From contig NC_134138.1 of assembly GCF_033958435.1 (NCBI RefSeq), positions 181,582,798 through 181,646,797 on the forward strand: DNA of 64,000 bases. The letters are read 5' to 3'. The notes under the pieces were generated by a model. That model did no database searches. It was not told where the DNA came from and was given only the letters and a program-made list of their open reading frames with translations. The position numbers were made by a program, and so were the translations under genes. This DNA is from Carettochelys insculpta (Eukaryota > Chordata > Testudines > Carettochelyidae). Shown here in pieces: positions 1 to 10,022 of the stretch; within the stretch, counting starts at the first letter, position 1; the number at the start of each line of letters is the position of its first letter.

Positions 1-798
1 TCCATCAAGCCCAGCATCCCATCTGCCAACGGTGGCCAATGCCAGGTGCCCCAGAGAAGGAGAACAGAAGACAAGTGATTTATCTCCTGCCATCCATCTC
101 CTGCCCTTGTTATGAAGGCTAGGGCACCATACTTTATCCCTGGCTAATAGCCATTTATGGACCTGACCTGCAAAAATTTATCAAGCTCTTTTTTAAACCC
201 TAATAGAGTCCTGGCCTTCACAGCCTCCTCGGGCAAGGAGTTCCACAGGTTGACTGTGCGCTGTGTGAAGAAAAATTTCCTTTTATTAGTTTTGAACCTA
301 CTACCCATCAATTTCATTTGGTGTCCCCTAGTTCTTGTATTATGGGAAAAGGTAAATAATTTTTCTATATTCACTTTCTCCACACCATTCATGATTTTAT
401 ATACCTCTATCATATCGCCCCTCAATCGCCTCTTTTCCAAACTGAAAAGTCCCAGTCTCTCTAGCCTCTCCCCATATGGGACCCTTTCCAAGCCCCTAAT
501 CATCTTAGTCGCCCTTTTCTGAACCTTTTCTAATGCCAATATATCTTTTTTGAGGTGAGGAGACCACATCTGCACGCAGTACTCGAGATGTGGGCGTACC
601 ATAGTTTTATATAGGGGAAGTATGATATCTTTTGTCTTATTATCGATCCCTTTTTTAATAATTCCTAACATCCTATTTGCCTTACTAACTGCCGCTGCAC
701 ACTGCGTGGATGTCTTCAGAGAACTATCCACTATAACTCCAAGATCCCTTTCCTGATCTGTCGTAGCTAAATTTGACCCCATCATGTAGTACGTGTAC
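1..798 (-). mobile_element. CR1 LINE, 3' fragment
   Basis: This is a CR1 non-LTR retrotransposon fragment on the minus strand. It is cut at the window edge on its 3' side and 5'-truncated near 798. An open frame at 144-809 encodes the C-terminal third of the CR1 reverse transcriptase protein, with typical phrases such as [19 protein letters not shown] and [20 protein letters not shown]. It has no stop in about 215 codons. The same region in the plus-strand copy at 22560-23235 is nearly identical, so the two belong to one young subfamily. The first residues of the frame (upstream of YYMMGSN) come from flanking DNA. The element has no visible link to the host gene beyond lying in its intron. 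Confidence 0.95.
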
Positions 799-924
799 TT
801 CCAGTGCAAATGCTTCCATTCACATGAATTACAGAATACAAAACTTTCACATTTGCTTTATGTGAACCAGACATGGTAGCAACACTCAATTATAGATGGA
901 AGGTGGTTGAGGTAATATTGTTTT

Positions 925-1085
925 TTCAGACTAACTTCCGTTGTGGGAAAAAGACAAGCTTTTGAGTGCCACAGACCTCTTCCTCAGGTCAGGTTTTTTT
1001 TTTCAGCTCTGTATTGCTCAAAATCTTGTCTCGTTCACCAAAAGAAGTTGGCCCAATAAAATCTAATTATCTCAGCCACTTAGTC
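925..1085. repeat. Foldback terminal repeat, Penelope-type
   Basis: Two head-to-head copies of one motif lie here. The left half (about 926-1000) reads, on the minus strand, like the right half (about 1000-1085) on the plus strand. Both contain AAGCTTGTCT-like text and an AGAAGTTGG / GGAAGTT block. Relatives elsewhere in the window (40770-40865, and a weak piece at 27655-27730) share the CCAATAAAA-type ending. The layout resembles the inverted termini of the Penelope-like elements here, but no coding part remains. Family assignment is an inference. Confidence 0.5.
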
Positions 1086-2438
1086 TTGCTCATATTCTGG
1101 CACTGACATGCCTACAGTAGCACAACAAACAGCAAAATTCAATGTGATGGTGTTGGCAGAAATCAGTCACTAAGTAATGGGAGCAAGGCACAACAGAAGC
1201 AAATTCCTTAACAAATGTATGTGCCATTATTGCCTCCAATCCCGCCTGCTAGTCCCAAACAGCCTTTCTAAGGGGTCTGGATGACAATGCATTATCCTGC
1301 TGGAGTTAACATTGATATGGTCAATATTATCTCCCTCAGGGAAGTTTCCTGCTTGTTTTCTGGGGGATGATGATGAATACAAAAGCTGCTGCCTTGATTG
1401 TTTCCCACTTCCAGCTTGTTCTCTTGTCCCTTTCTCTCCTCTTCCTGCAATACAAAAAAGCCTCTACTGTGTACAGTTTTGCAGTTTGGAGAGAAATGCT
1501 GGTGCTTTAGCATCCCCGCCCAAACTATCTCACATACACCTGCTGTTCATGTAGGACAGCCTCATGCAACCTCAAGCTTTCTTTACCTTTATTGTTTTCC
1601 CCCTTTCCCCAAGTCTTACTCTTACACAGTAAAGTGGCACTTTATTTTGCAGGACTATGTCCATACAGGTAACTCAGAACTCACCCAGGTTACAGCAATG
1701 AATGTCACAGTAAGAAGATCTATGAGAATATGAGATCTACAGATTGGAAGTGGGGAAGGGCTGTCATTAATGGTCCAGATGTTCTGCTGGTAATGGAGCA
1801 ATTCCAGTTTATTTCACTGGAGGCCCAATATGGGCTATAGGAAAGTGAGCAGCCTGACCTATATGCAGTAGTTGAAATAGCAACAGTTCAGAATCATTCT
1901 CTGAGAAAGTAAGGTAGAAAGATGGGAGAGTGAAAAGAAGCCACCATTGACAAAGCAGAGAATGTAGCAAAGGGTATAGGAAGCGATGATATTGCAGAGG
2001 TAGCTGGGAGCATGGCCACAAGCGGACATGAATACATTGTGAGTGAGTCATTAGCAGATTCAGCAGGAAAAGAGGCTTTCAGGTTGTGGGTGATGAACAG
2101 CTAGTTGAATACTTAGGTATGCTGATAGACTGGAATTTGGACACAAGTGACTTTGGAAGGCCATGGGAAAGAAGTTTCAATATTCAAAGCATGAAGTGAC
2201 AAGTGTCTGAATGAGTGGTTCAGCAGAGTCAGTGTCAAGGAAGTGGCAGATTCAGGGCTGATAGGACAAAGACTTTTGCCGAGTTCAGGGAGACTGAGAA
2301 TAAAGAGCTGGGAGGAAAACAGTAAGGCAAGGCTGATTTTTTTCTTGGCCAAATGGGATTTCTGGGATGAACTTACAAACTCATTTAAGCTGTATCTTCT
2401 TGTCAAAAGCTAAAAATAAGAACTGTCATGTGCCCTGG
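1086..2438. other. Intronic stretch, nothing recognised
   Basis: This is AT-leaning unique-looking sequence with only short chance ORFs on both strands. I recognised no exon, RNA gene or repeat in it. It lies in the HECW1 intron downstream of the exon at 5340-5525. Confidence 0.5.
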
Positions 2439-3514
2439 CAGAATGGTTCTTAACTTTTTCAGCGGACTGTACTCTTTTCAGGAGGCTGATTTGTCTTGGG
2501 CACCCCCACTTTTCACCTCACTTAAAAAAAACCTCCTTGCTTACAAAATTAGGGCTACGTCTACACGTGCACCCAACTTCGAAATAGCTGATTTCGATGT
2601 TGCGACATCGAAATAGGCTATTTCGATGAATAACGTCTACACGTCCTCCAGGGCTGGCAACGTCGATGTTCAACTTCGACGTTGCTCAGCCCAACATCGA
2701 AATAGGCACAACGAGGGAACGTCTACACGGCAAAGTAGCACACATCGAAATAAGGGAGCCAGGCACAGCTGCAGACAGGGTCACGGGGCGGACTCAACAG
2801 CAAGCCGCTCCCTTAAAGGGCCCCTCCCAGACACACTTTCATTAAACAGTGAAAGATACACAGAGCCAACAACTAGTTGCAGACCCTGTATATGCAGCAC
2901 GGACCCCCAGCTGCAGCAGCAGCAGCCAGAAGCCCTGGGCTAAGGGCTGCTGCCCACGGTGACCACAGAGCCCCGCAAGGGCTGGAGAGAGAGTATCTCT
3001 CAACCCCCCAGCTGATGGCCGCCATGGAGGACCCCGCTATTTCGATGTTGCGGGACGCGGATCGTCTACACGTCCCTACTTCGATGTTGAACGTCGAAGT
3101 AGGGCGCTATTCCCATCCGCTCATGGGGTTAGCGACTTCGACGTCTCGCCGCCTAACGTCGATTTCAACTTCGAAATAGCGCCCAACACGTGTAGACGTG
3201 ACGGGCGCTATTTCGAAGTTACTGCCGCTACTTCGAAGTAGCGTGCACGTGTAGACGCAGCCTAGATGTAAAAGCATACTCTTACTGGACGATGGCCTTC
3301 TTTCTCATTTGCTGTGTAATAATAAAACAAATCAATCTGAGTATAAATATTGTACTTACATTTCAGTACATAGTATATAGAGCAGTGTGAACAAGTCATT
3401 GTATAAAATTCTAGTTTGGGCTGACTTCGCTAGTGGTTTTTACGTAGCCTGTTGTAAAACTAGACAAACATCTAGATGGGTTGATGTACCCGCTGGACCA
3501 GTGGAGAACCACTG
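2439..3514 (+). mobile_element. hAT-like non-autonomous element, split by MITE
   Basis: The ends read CAGAATGGTTCTTAAC on the left and GGAGAACCACTG on the right, which match as inverted termini of the CAGTGGTTCT type. The body (2455-2549 and 3266-3500) matches, in reverse orientation, the sequence at 17949-18173 plus 23853-24342, so this is one family present twice. The element is interrupted at 2550-2552 by a 710-bp Harbinger MITE. Closing that gap restores the body sequence seen in the second copy. I did not find a clear 8-bp target duplication. The hAT assignment rests on terminus style and is an inference. Confidence 0.65.
2553..3262 (+). mobile_element. Harbinger MITE, internal-deletion derivative
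   Basis: The 18-bp inverted termini are GGCTACGTCTACACGTGC and its partner with one mismatch. They are flanked by a TAG duplication at 2550-2552 and 3263-3265. The first ~290 bp match, inverted, the 23424-23717 end of the large Harbinger. The last ~280 bp match, inverted, its 18174-18470 end. The middle keeps a relic of the transposase start region near 2899-2940 (GGACCCCCAG then a CAG run), but the start codon reads ACG. It is therefore a shortened copy of the same family that lost both genes. It sits inside the hAT-like element at 2439-3514. Confidence 0.85.
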
Positions 3515-4169
3515 CCATAGTAGATATATCATATATTTAGGAAGAGGTATAGTTACCTCTCCAGCACTATAACTGCGAAGTCGCTGAAGATGCTGCCTGT
3601 GAGTCAGGTGGTTAGGGAGCCGGCCATTTTGAAGTGGGATCCTGGGATCAATGAAAGTGGTAGCACGGCTGTTGTGGTCAACGAAGAAGGACTGTAATAA
3701 AAAGAATACTGTATATTCATAAGCAGGAAGCTAACATGGTGAAAGAGTTGAGGGATGAGAAAGCAGCATGCAAACACATCAGGAATAATGCCTATCATAT
3801 ATGCCATATTTTGCAAAAAATGACTGTACAAGTTACAGCTTAACGAGTTATTAGTCTAATATCTTGGATTCATACTAATTTCTACCATGCTCATTAGTTT
3901 GTTTCCCCAGGGTTAATTCAAAATGGGTTAATTTAAAATCAGCCAGTTCCCTTTTGGAGCTTATCCCTCATTTTTTAGGTACAATGCCATATTTCTAGCT
4001 GTGAGCATATTGATTATGCTATAAGGACCTGATTCTGAGTGCCTTCTGCTGGGGCTGGCACCCTTAATTACCAGCAAAGGTGTGTGAAGATGCTCAGCAT
4101 CATTCAGGCCTTGACCCTTAGATTTCAGCATCACTTCTTTTTAGATGGCAACCAAGACATAAACACAGT
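3515..4169. other. Intronic stretch, nothing recognised
   Basis: This lies between the hAT-like element and the foldback MITE. I see no gene or repeat signature here, only short chance ORFs. Confidence 0.45.
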
Positions 4170-4590
4170 GGTTACATCTACACTAGCCAAAAACTTCGAA
4201 ATGGCCATGCAAATGGCCATTTCGAAGTTGACTAATGAAGTGCTGAAATACATATTCAGCACCTCATTAGCATGTGGGTGGCCGCGGCACTTCGAAATTG
4301 GCGTGGCTCGCCCAGATGGGGCTCCTTTTTGAAAGGACCTCGGCTACTTCAAAGTCCCCTTATTCCTATCTGCTCATAGGAATAAGGGAACTTCAAAGTA
4401 GCCAGGGTCCTTTTGAAAAGGAGCCCCGTCTGGACAAGCCACGCGGCGGTGAGCCACGTCAATTTCGAAGTGCCGCGGCCGTCCGCATGCTAATGAGGCA
4501 CTGAATATGTATTTTAGCGCTTCATTAGTAAACTTCGAAATGGCCATTTGCATGGCCTTTTCGACGTTTTTGGCTAGTGTCGACATGGCC
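4170..4590. mobile_element. Foldback MITE with ~200-bp arms
   Basis: The two halves are near-perfect reverse complements around a short centre near 4365-4385. Arm landmarks repeat in mirror order: ACACTAGCCAAAAAC at the left end and its complement at the right, then AACTTCGAAATGGCCAT, then CTCATTAGCATG, then GGGGCTCCTTTT. The termini carry the (A/G)TCTACACTAGCC core shared with the Harbinger element at 18174. No coding capacity is present; the open frames seen in it are mirror images of each other. It can form a long hairpin when transcribed with HECW1. Mobilisation by a Harbinger transposase is an inference from the termini. Confidence 0.8.
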
Positions 4591-5339
4591 TATGGGCTGA
4601 AAAGAGCTAGGCATTTGCAACTTATAATGAACTTCAACTCAGCCCCTCAAAATAAGACTTATTCTGGTAATTTCTTGCACCTGTATTAACTGGAAAACTA
4701 AGGGAAAGTTCTGCCTTCATAACACATGCAACCTCATGTATGGGTATTTGGACTACATTGTGCTCAGTCCCGTTACTGAGTTGGGAGTCACAGGGCCTAT
4801 TGCTCCTCTCAGTTACACTGACATAAATCAGATATAACTTCTGAAACCAGAGGAGCCTCAGTGCTGCAAAACAGCTGAAAGTAAGAACAGAATCAGATCC
4901 ACACACCTGAGTATGAGGCAGAGGTACTCAGTATCCTGAAGTATATGGCAGAGGTATTCAGAGTGTTCCTACTCAGTATTACTAAGTCAAATATTAAAAT
5001 CTGAACAATGATTGATTAGTGGGATTTCTCCTGGCACAAGATTAATGATGGTGAGTATAGCATTGTACAATGCTGGATGCGAGCATGAATCAGACCACAC
5101 TTCTTAATCTCCGTGTGTGATGATAGATGAAAGCCTAAAGAATGACATTTCAAGGGGCTTAACTTAAGACAAAAGCTTTTTATTGTTAGGAATAATTATG
5201 TGTGCTCACTGATGTACAGATCAGATAGTCACCAATTTTAAGTTCTCAAGAAACCCATAAGAGTCATCTAGTCTGACCTCGTGTAACATCGGCAGGACAT
5301 GGAAATTCACCCAGTGGTTAATTGGGTTGTTGCTCTTAC
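4591..5339. other. Intron with possible old amniote repeat
   Basis: Around 4780-4910 there is a piece resembling a widespread amniote repeat with CAGTTACACTGACATAAATC and a CAGAATCAGATCC end. Similar words recur at 35105-35180, 38392-38455 and 61660-61740. The family name is not certain. The remainder shows nothing recognisable. 5336-5339 begin the intron donor after the neighbouring exon (GTAAGA on the minus strand). Confidence 0.35.
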
Positions 5340-5525
5340 CTTGCCCTGTTGGTCTGTTTTGATCTCCCAGCCCCGTGGAAGTTCCAGTCGGGTGTCAGCA
5401 AACATATTGATAAAATTGACCAGGTCCCTGTTATGCTGATAGCGCTCAAAATTCCGAGCATCTCTGCGGATCTTTAGAATCATGTGCTTCAAGCAGGTGC
5501 TGTTGGTGAAGACTCGATAGGCGCC
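5340..5525 (-). CDS. HECW1: HECW1 exon: linker and start of WW2
   Basis: This is a 186-bp coding exon in phase 0 at both ends (62 codons). It begins [18 protein letters not shown] and ends [15 protein letters not shown]. The final segment is the first half of the second WW domain, with its first conserved Trp; the second half must come from an exon below the window. The acceptor reads TTTATGCCTAG and the donor AAG/GTAAGA. HECW1 (NEDL1) is a cytoplasmic HECT-type E3 ubiquitin ligase whose WW domains bind proline-rich substrate motifs. The phrase [19 protein letters not shown] separates HECW1 from its paralogue HECW2, which as I recall reads [19 protein letters not shown]. Confidence 0.97.
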
Positions 5526-5576
5526 CTAGGCATAAAAAACACATGACAAGGAAATCAGTTCCAATGTCTCAATAGA
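5526..5576 (-). promoter_or_regulatory. 3' splice region of HECW1 exon 5340-5525
   Basis: Only about 50 nt of native intron remain between the exon and the Penelope-like insertion. On the minus strand they hold AACTGATTTCC, a good branch-site match with its adenosine near 5555 (about 30 nt from the exon), then CTTGTCATGTGTTTTTT and the acceptor CCTAG. The first target duplication of the insertion (5565-5576) lies just upstream of the branch site. Confidence 0.6.
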
Positions 5577-5662
5577 AACAGAGAGGGAGCCACACTAGTC
5601 TATATACTATCAACATAAAAAAGCAGTCAAGTAGCACTTTAAAGACTAACAAAATAATTTAT

Positions 5663-5698
5663 TAGGTGAGCTTCTGTGGGACAGACACACTTCTTCAG
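5663..5698 (-). ncRNA. Hammerhead-like core, Penelope 5' terminus
   Basis: On the minus strand CTGAAGA (5698-5692) is followed by a short hairpin, GTGTG/CCCAC with one mispair, and then AGAAGC where the hammerhead GAAA box is expected. Penelope-like terminal repeats are known to carry hammerhead ribozymes, so this is read as a decayed example. Self-cleavage is doubtful in this copy because the GAAA box is altered. Confidence 0.45.
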
Positions 5699-7528
5699 AC
5701 CATAGCCAGACCAGAACAGGAGGCAGCCAGACAACTCTCCAACATCACATTCTACAGACCCCTCTCCTTTGATCCCACGTTGGAATTCCAAAAGAAATTA
5801 CAAAAACTACCCAAGGAACTCCCTGCTGCTACTCAGGACCTTATTCACTCAGACACACCATCTGAGCCCCAGCCTGGATTATTCTATTTACTTCCCAAAA
5901 TCCATAAACCTGGGAACCCCAGACGCCCTATCATTTCGGGTATTGGCACCCTTACCACCGGACTATCCAGTTATGTGGACTCCCTCCTCAAACCCTATGC
6001 CACCAACACTCCCAGCTATCTCCAAGATACCACTGACTACCTGAGGAAATTACAAAACATCGGAAAAGTTCCTGACAGCACCATCCTTGCCACCATGGAT
6101 ATAGAGGCTCTGTACACTAATATGCCACACGAAGATGGATTACAAGCAATCAGGAATACCATCCCTAATGTCACCACAGCCAATCTGGTGTCTGAGCTCT
6201 GTAACTTTGTTCTCACCCACAATTATTTCCGATATGGGGACAATTTATACCTCCAGATTATCAGAACTGCTATGGGCACCTGCATGGCCCCACAATATGC
6301 TAATATATTTATGGCTGACCTGGAACAACGATTCCTCAGTTCTCGTCCCCTATTACCCTTCCTCTACTTAAGATACATTGATGACATCTTTATGATTTGC
6401 ACCCATGGTATAGAGACTGTAGAAGAATTCCACAGAGACGTTAACAATCTGCACCCCACCATCAACTTAGGCCTCGATTACTCCACACGAGAGGCATATT
6501 TCCTGGACACTACAGTACAAATCAAGGATGGCCTGATTGGTACCACGCTGTACTGGAAACCCACTGATCGCTTTACCTACCTACACGCTTCTAACTTCCA
6601 TCCTGCAGACATAACTAGATCCATTGTTTACAGTCAAGCCCTTAAGTACAATCACATTTGCTCTGATCCAACTGACAGAGACCAAAAACTACAAGATCTT
6701 TATCAAATATTCATAAACCTGAATTACCCACCAGGAGAAATAAAAAAACAAATCGACAGGGCCAGACGAATACCTAGAGACCAGCTACTCCAAGATAGGC
6801 CCAAAAAAGCCAAGAACAGAACACCACTGGTCATCACCTACAGCCCCCAACTCAAACCACTGCAAAGCATTATTAAAGACCTACAACCTATCCTTGATCA
6901 GGATGCCACACTCCAGAAGGCCCTAGGTGACAGGCCTGTTCTGTCTCACAGACAACCTTCCAACCTTACGAGGATACTCATCCACAACCAGAGTCTATAC
7001 TGCAGGAACACCAGTCCTGAAACTTTTCCTTGCAACAAAGCCCGCTGCCAGCTTTGTCCACATATCTATTCTGGAGATACCATCACTAGACTTAACCAGG
7101 TTATTCACAGAATCATGTGCACATTCTCATGTTTCTCAACTAATATCATATATGCCATCATGTGCCAACAATGCCCAGATGCTTTGTATATTGGACAGAC
7201 TTCAAACTCTCTTAGACAAAGAGTTAATGGGCACAAAACAGACATAAAAACACTCCTGATCCACAAATCAGTCAGCCAGCATTTTAATGGAGTCGGCCGT
7301 TCTGTTAATGACTTAAAAGTTTGCGTCCTACTGAAGAGGAATTTTTACAACAGTCTGGAAAGAGAGGCTGCTAAACTCTCTTTTATATTCAAATTCGACA
7401 CATTAGCACATGGTTTGAACCAGGATGGGAAGTTCGTGGTCGTTATAGGGGCTCGTCTGCATACTTGGATTAATCTAATTCTTGACCTCCCCTTTCTGCC
7501 CCTCTACTCTCTGATTTGCTCACCTTGA
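5666..7528 (+). CDS. Penelope-like RT + GIY-YIG endonuclease ORF
   Basis: This 620-codon open frame has no stop. The first ~12 residues derive from the inverted terminal repeat, so the natural start is probably lost and the family N-terminus is truncated. RT landmarks in order: LPKIHKPGNPRRPIIS (about 76-91), MDIEALY with the first catalytic Asp (about 144-150), MGTCMAPQYANIFMADLE (about 203-220), YIDD catalytic pair (237-240), then FLDTTV and YLHASNFHP. A Cys-rich linker (CNKARCQLCPH) precedes the GIY-YIG nuclease: IIYAIMCQQC near 494, YIGQTSNSLRQR with the conserved Arg, and SLERE with the metal-binding Glu near 564. All expected catalytic residues are visible. Whether it is transcribed is not shown. 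Confidence 0.93.
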   Translation: MSFCGTDTLLQTIARPEQEAARQLSNITFYRPLSFDPTLEFQKKLQKLPKELPAATQDLIHSDTPSEPQPGLFYLLPKIHKPGNPRRPIISGIGTLTTGLSSYVDSLLKPYATNTPSYLQDTTDYLRKLQNIGKVPDSTILATMDIEALYTNMPHEDGLQAIRNTIPNVTTANLVSELCNFVLTHNYFRYGDNLYLQIIRTAMGTCMAPQYANIFMADLEQRFLSSRPLLPFLYLRYIDDIFMICTHGIETVEEFHRDVNNLHPTINLGLDYSTREAYFLDTTVQIKDGLIGTTLYWKPTDRFTYLHASNFHPADITRSIVYSQALKYNHICSDPTDRDQKLQDLYQIFINLNYPPGEIKKQIDRARRIPRDQLLQDRPKKAKNRTPLVITYSPQLKPLQSIIKDLQPILDQDATLQKALGDRPVLSHRQPSNLTRILIHNQSLYCRNTSPETFPCNKARCQLCPHIYSGDTITRLNQVIHRIMCTFSCFSTNIIYAIMCQQCPDALYIGQTSNSLRQRVNGHKTDIKTLLIHKSVSQHFNGVGRSVNDLKVCVLLKRNFYNSLEREAAKLSFIFKFDTLAHGLNQDGKFVVVIGARLHTWINLILDLPFLPLYSLICSP

Positions 7529-7615
7529 TAATTTTTTTTCTGATTTGTCTACTTTGATTACTATTTTTGGTTCTCCATGCTTTAAATATTGAGTCTGTTC
7601 TGGTATGGCTATGGG

Positions 7616-7650
7616 CTGAAGAAATGGGTCTGTCCCATGACATCTCATCA
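7616..7650 (+). ncRNA. Hammerhead-like core, Penelope 3' terminus
   Basis: CTGAAGA (7616-7622) is followed by stem II ATGGG/CCCAT around TCTGT, then GACA in place of GAAA, then TCTCATCACC. Other copies have GTGGG/CCCAC at stem II, so the outer pair changed from G-C to A-T while pairing was kept. The box change GAAA to GACA makes activity unlikely here. Confidence 0.5.
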
Positions 7651-7715
7651 CCTAATAAATTATTTTGTTAGTCTCTGAAGTGCTACTTGACTGCTTTTTG
7701 TTTTGTCTCAATAGA

Positions 7716-8775
7716 GTGTGGCCAGCAGATATGACATACAACCTTAAGGCCTCATACAGCCCTGAAATCAACAGCAATCTTCCCACCAATTTCAATGGGC
7801 TTGGATTAGGTTCTACATGTAGACTTAGAAATAACCACTTGCCAACTTGACTCCATACCTATTTGCACAGTACCTAACAGAACTAAATTGCCAGATAGTG
7901 GGCATGTTTCTGGGGTATCATACAGAGAGATGTACTGTTTGTAGACCAGCTGATGGGTGAGGGGAGGAATGGAGGATAAAGGGTGAAGATCCCCCAGGGC
8001 CTGGCATTTCAAAGGAAGCCCAGAGCTCCAGGCTCCGCCACTCAACATACCCATGGGGGACCCAGTGCTGTGGCCCCAGTGATACTAAGGGTGACTAATC
8101 TGACCCAGTAACTTTGAATTTCTCACCTCCTGTGCATTTAAATGTTGTTTTTATTATGTTATGATAGAGTCCAGAGGCTCCGAACAGGATAGGGCCCCAC
8201 TGAACCACATGCTGTGCAAACACAGACATAGGTATGGTCCCTGCCATGAAGATGTTACACCCTAAGAAAGTTTTCTGAATGCTACTATCGGAAGCCATGG
8301 TGTACAGCAGAGCAGAAATTTATATCACAATCTGCGACAACTGACCATTTCAGTATCACTTAGCAAAACAAGGGAAACCCAGAATTTCACATAGTTTTAC
8401 CCCTTCAGGGTCATAAAATATCTATTAAACAAGAGTGTTTCCATTTTAGCTTTTACTGCTGGATAATATTTTCCAACTCAAATTTCACTGGCCTAATTAA
8501 CACTTCTAAATTTTAATTGAAAGCTGTGGTTAAAACGTTTCAATGGCCTAAAGCCTAAAGTTATGTGGTACACTATTTTTACACAAATGGAATTTGTATG
8601 ACTGCCTCGACAGATGTGTAGACAGGCTTTTCAGGCTGCCCTGTCAAAGACAGCTTTGTAAATGAAATGTAGGCAGTTCCTTGACCTCAGTCACTTGCAT
8701 GACAAAGGAAGTTGGGACTCAGCTTTTTGTAAACTTTCCCTTGTACCAACTAAACTTGTTTCAAGGCAACTGATA
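7716..8775. other. Intronic stretch, nothing recognised
   Basis: Between the Penelope-like element and the next MITE I see no exon or known repeat. A short piece around 7760-7810 is weakly reminiscent of an old amniote repeat. Confidence 0.4.
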
Positions 8776-9243
8776 GGCTGTGGCCACGCTTGGCCAAAAT
8801 TTCAAAAGGGCCATGCTAATGGCCAAATTGGAGAATACTAATGAGGCACTGAAGTGAGTATTCAGCTCCTCATTAGCATGCTGCTGGCTGCGGCACTTCG
8901 GAAGTGCTACATTTCGATCACATGCAGCTTGGCTACTTGGGTCCCTTTTCAAAGGGATCTGACAGATTTTGAAATCCTCTTATTCCTGTCAGCTGATAGG
9001 GGATTCTGCCTGAGAGAGGGATTCTCTGCTTCAGCTAATAGGAATAAGGGGATTTTGAAGTGTGCAGGGTCCTTTCAAAAAGGGCCCCAAGCCACACGTG
9101 ATCGAAACGTGGCACTTTCAAAGTGCCATGGTTGGCAGCATGCTAATGAGGCGCTGAATATTCATTTCAGCGCCTCATTAGTATCCTCTAATTTTGCCAT
9201 TAGCATGGCCATGTCAAAATTTTGGCCAAGTGTGGCCACAGCC
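8776..9243. mobile_element. Foldback MITE, ATA-flanked
   Basis: This palindromic element starts GGCTGTGGCCACGCTTGGCC and ends in its near complement. ATA occurs on both sides (8773-8775 and 9244-9246), consistent with a 3-bp target duplication. Arm landmarks mirror each other: CATGCTAATGGCC, CTCATTAGCATGCTG, CCCTTTTCAAAGGGA and TTATTCCT. The centre near 8990-9040 carries a local duplication containing GGGATTCT twice. It resembles the MITE at 4170-4590 in layout but has diverged. There is no coding capacity. Confidence 0.75.
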
Positions 9244-9246
9244 ATA

Positions 9247-9621
9247 AAGTCTTTAAGTTCCTTTTGAGAGAAGACCCATCAGCATTAGTAATGGATTAGA
9301 AAAGGTTCAGAAGTGTTGTTCATCCAAATATTATCCAAACTGTTTGGTGTAGAAAACTGGGGTAAAAATTGAAGACCAGGTTCTTCTAGAGAGATTTTTG
9401 AGACTCCTTGTTCCTTCTTAGGCTGCACTTAAACCTTTATCACTGCATGTCGCTTTTCATTCCCAGTTGCAAGCAGGAAGTGAAGTCCCATTCTTACAAT
9501 AGAGGAGAGTTATCAATACTTTTCCAAACCTTCAAGAAGTTTGGTTTGGGTTTGCAGTAGGTTCAGTTCAGATCTTATTTTCTCCAAAAGGGCTGCATCA
9601 ATCCTAGTCATTATTTTCTCA
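9247..9621. other. Intronic stretch, nothing recognised
   Basis: This is a short gap between two MITEs. No feature is seen. Confidence 0.4.
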
Positions 9622-10022
9622 CTATCTGCATGTACACTAGCAAATTCCTTTGAAAGATTTTTCGAAAGAAGGGGGCTCTTTCAAAAGATCCCATAGAGCA
9701 TCTACACACTAAAAGTGTTCTTTTGAAAGTAAAAAGAAAACGCAGTTCTCCTTTTGAAATCACTCTTCCTTTCCCGTTTCAGGAAGAGCACCCTCTTCCA
9801 AAAGCTTCCTTTGAAAGAAAACATGTTGATGCTCCTCAGAGCCCTTCTTTTGAAAGAGACTGATTTTCCAATCCCTGGCCCATTCTTTCAAAAGAGCGAG
9901 GGCTGTACGGATGCCCTCTTTCAGAAGAGCAGCTCACTCCTTTGATCTGCTTTTTTGTGTGTGGACTCACTCGTTTGAAAGAAGCTCTTTCAGAAGATCT
10001 CTATAGTGTAGACATACCCACT
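9622..10022. mobile_element. Foldback MITE with CTTTTGAAAG motifs
   Basis: The termini are GCATGTACACTAG on the left and ATAGTGTAGACATACC on the right, a GTCTACACTA-type inverted end. The body is a series of mirror-image blocks built from TTTCGAAAGA and CTTTTGAAAG, such as GGGGGCTCTTTCAAAAGATC. It belongs to the same family as 36041-36462, which uses the same words. No gene is present. Confidence 0.7.

Larger units (their letters stand above)
5577..7703 (+). mobile_element. Penelope-like retroelement, near-complete
   Basis: This is a 2.1-kb Penelope-like element flanked by a perfect 12-bp target duplication, TGTCTCAATAGA, at 5565-5576 and 7704-7715. Its two ends are inverted copies of one ~100-bp terminal sequence (about 5620-5715 and 7597-7698), with GCAGTCAAGTAGCACTT outermost and ATTTATTAGGTGA inside. 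A single long ORF lies between them. Penelope-like elements form a class of reverse-transcriptase elements separate from LINEs, usually with a GIY-YIG endonuclease and duplicated, often inverted, terminal repeats; the copy fits. Its coding strand is antisense to HECW1. Confidence 0.95.

Noticed and set aside
1..5339. Search for the next HECW1 exon (second half of WW2)
   Set aside because: No reading resembling FFVDHNSR with splice borders was seen on the minus strand, so it probably lies outside the window.
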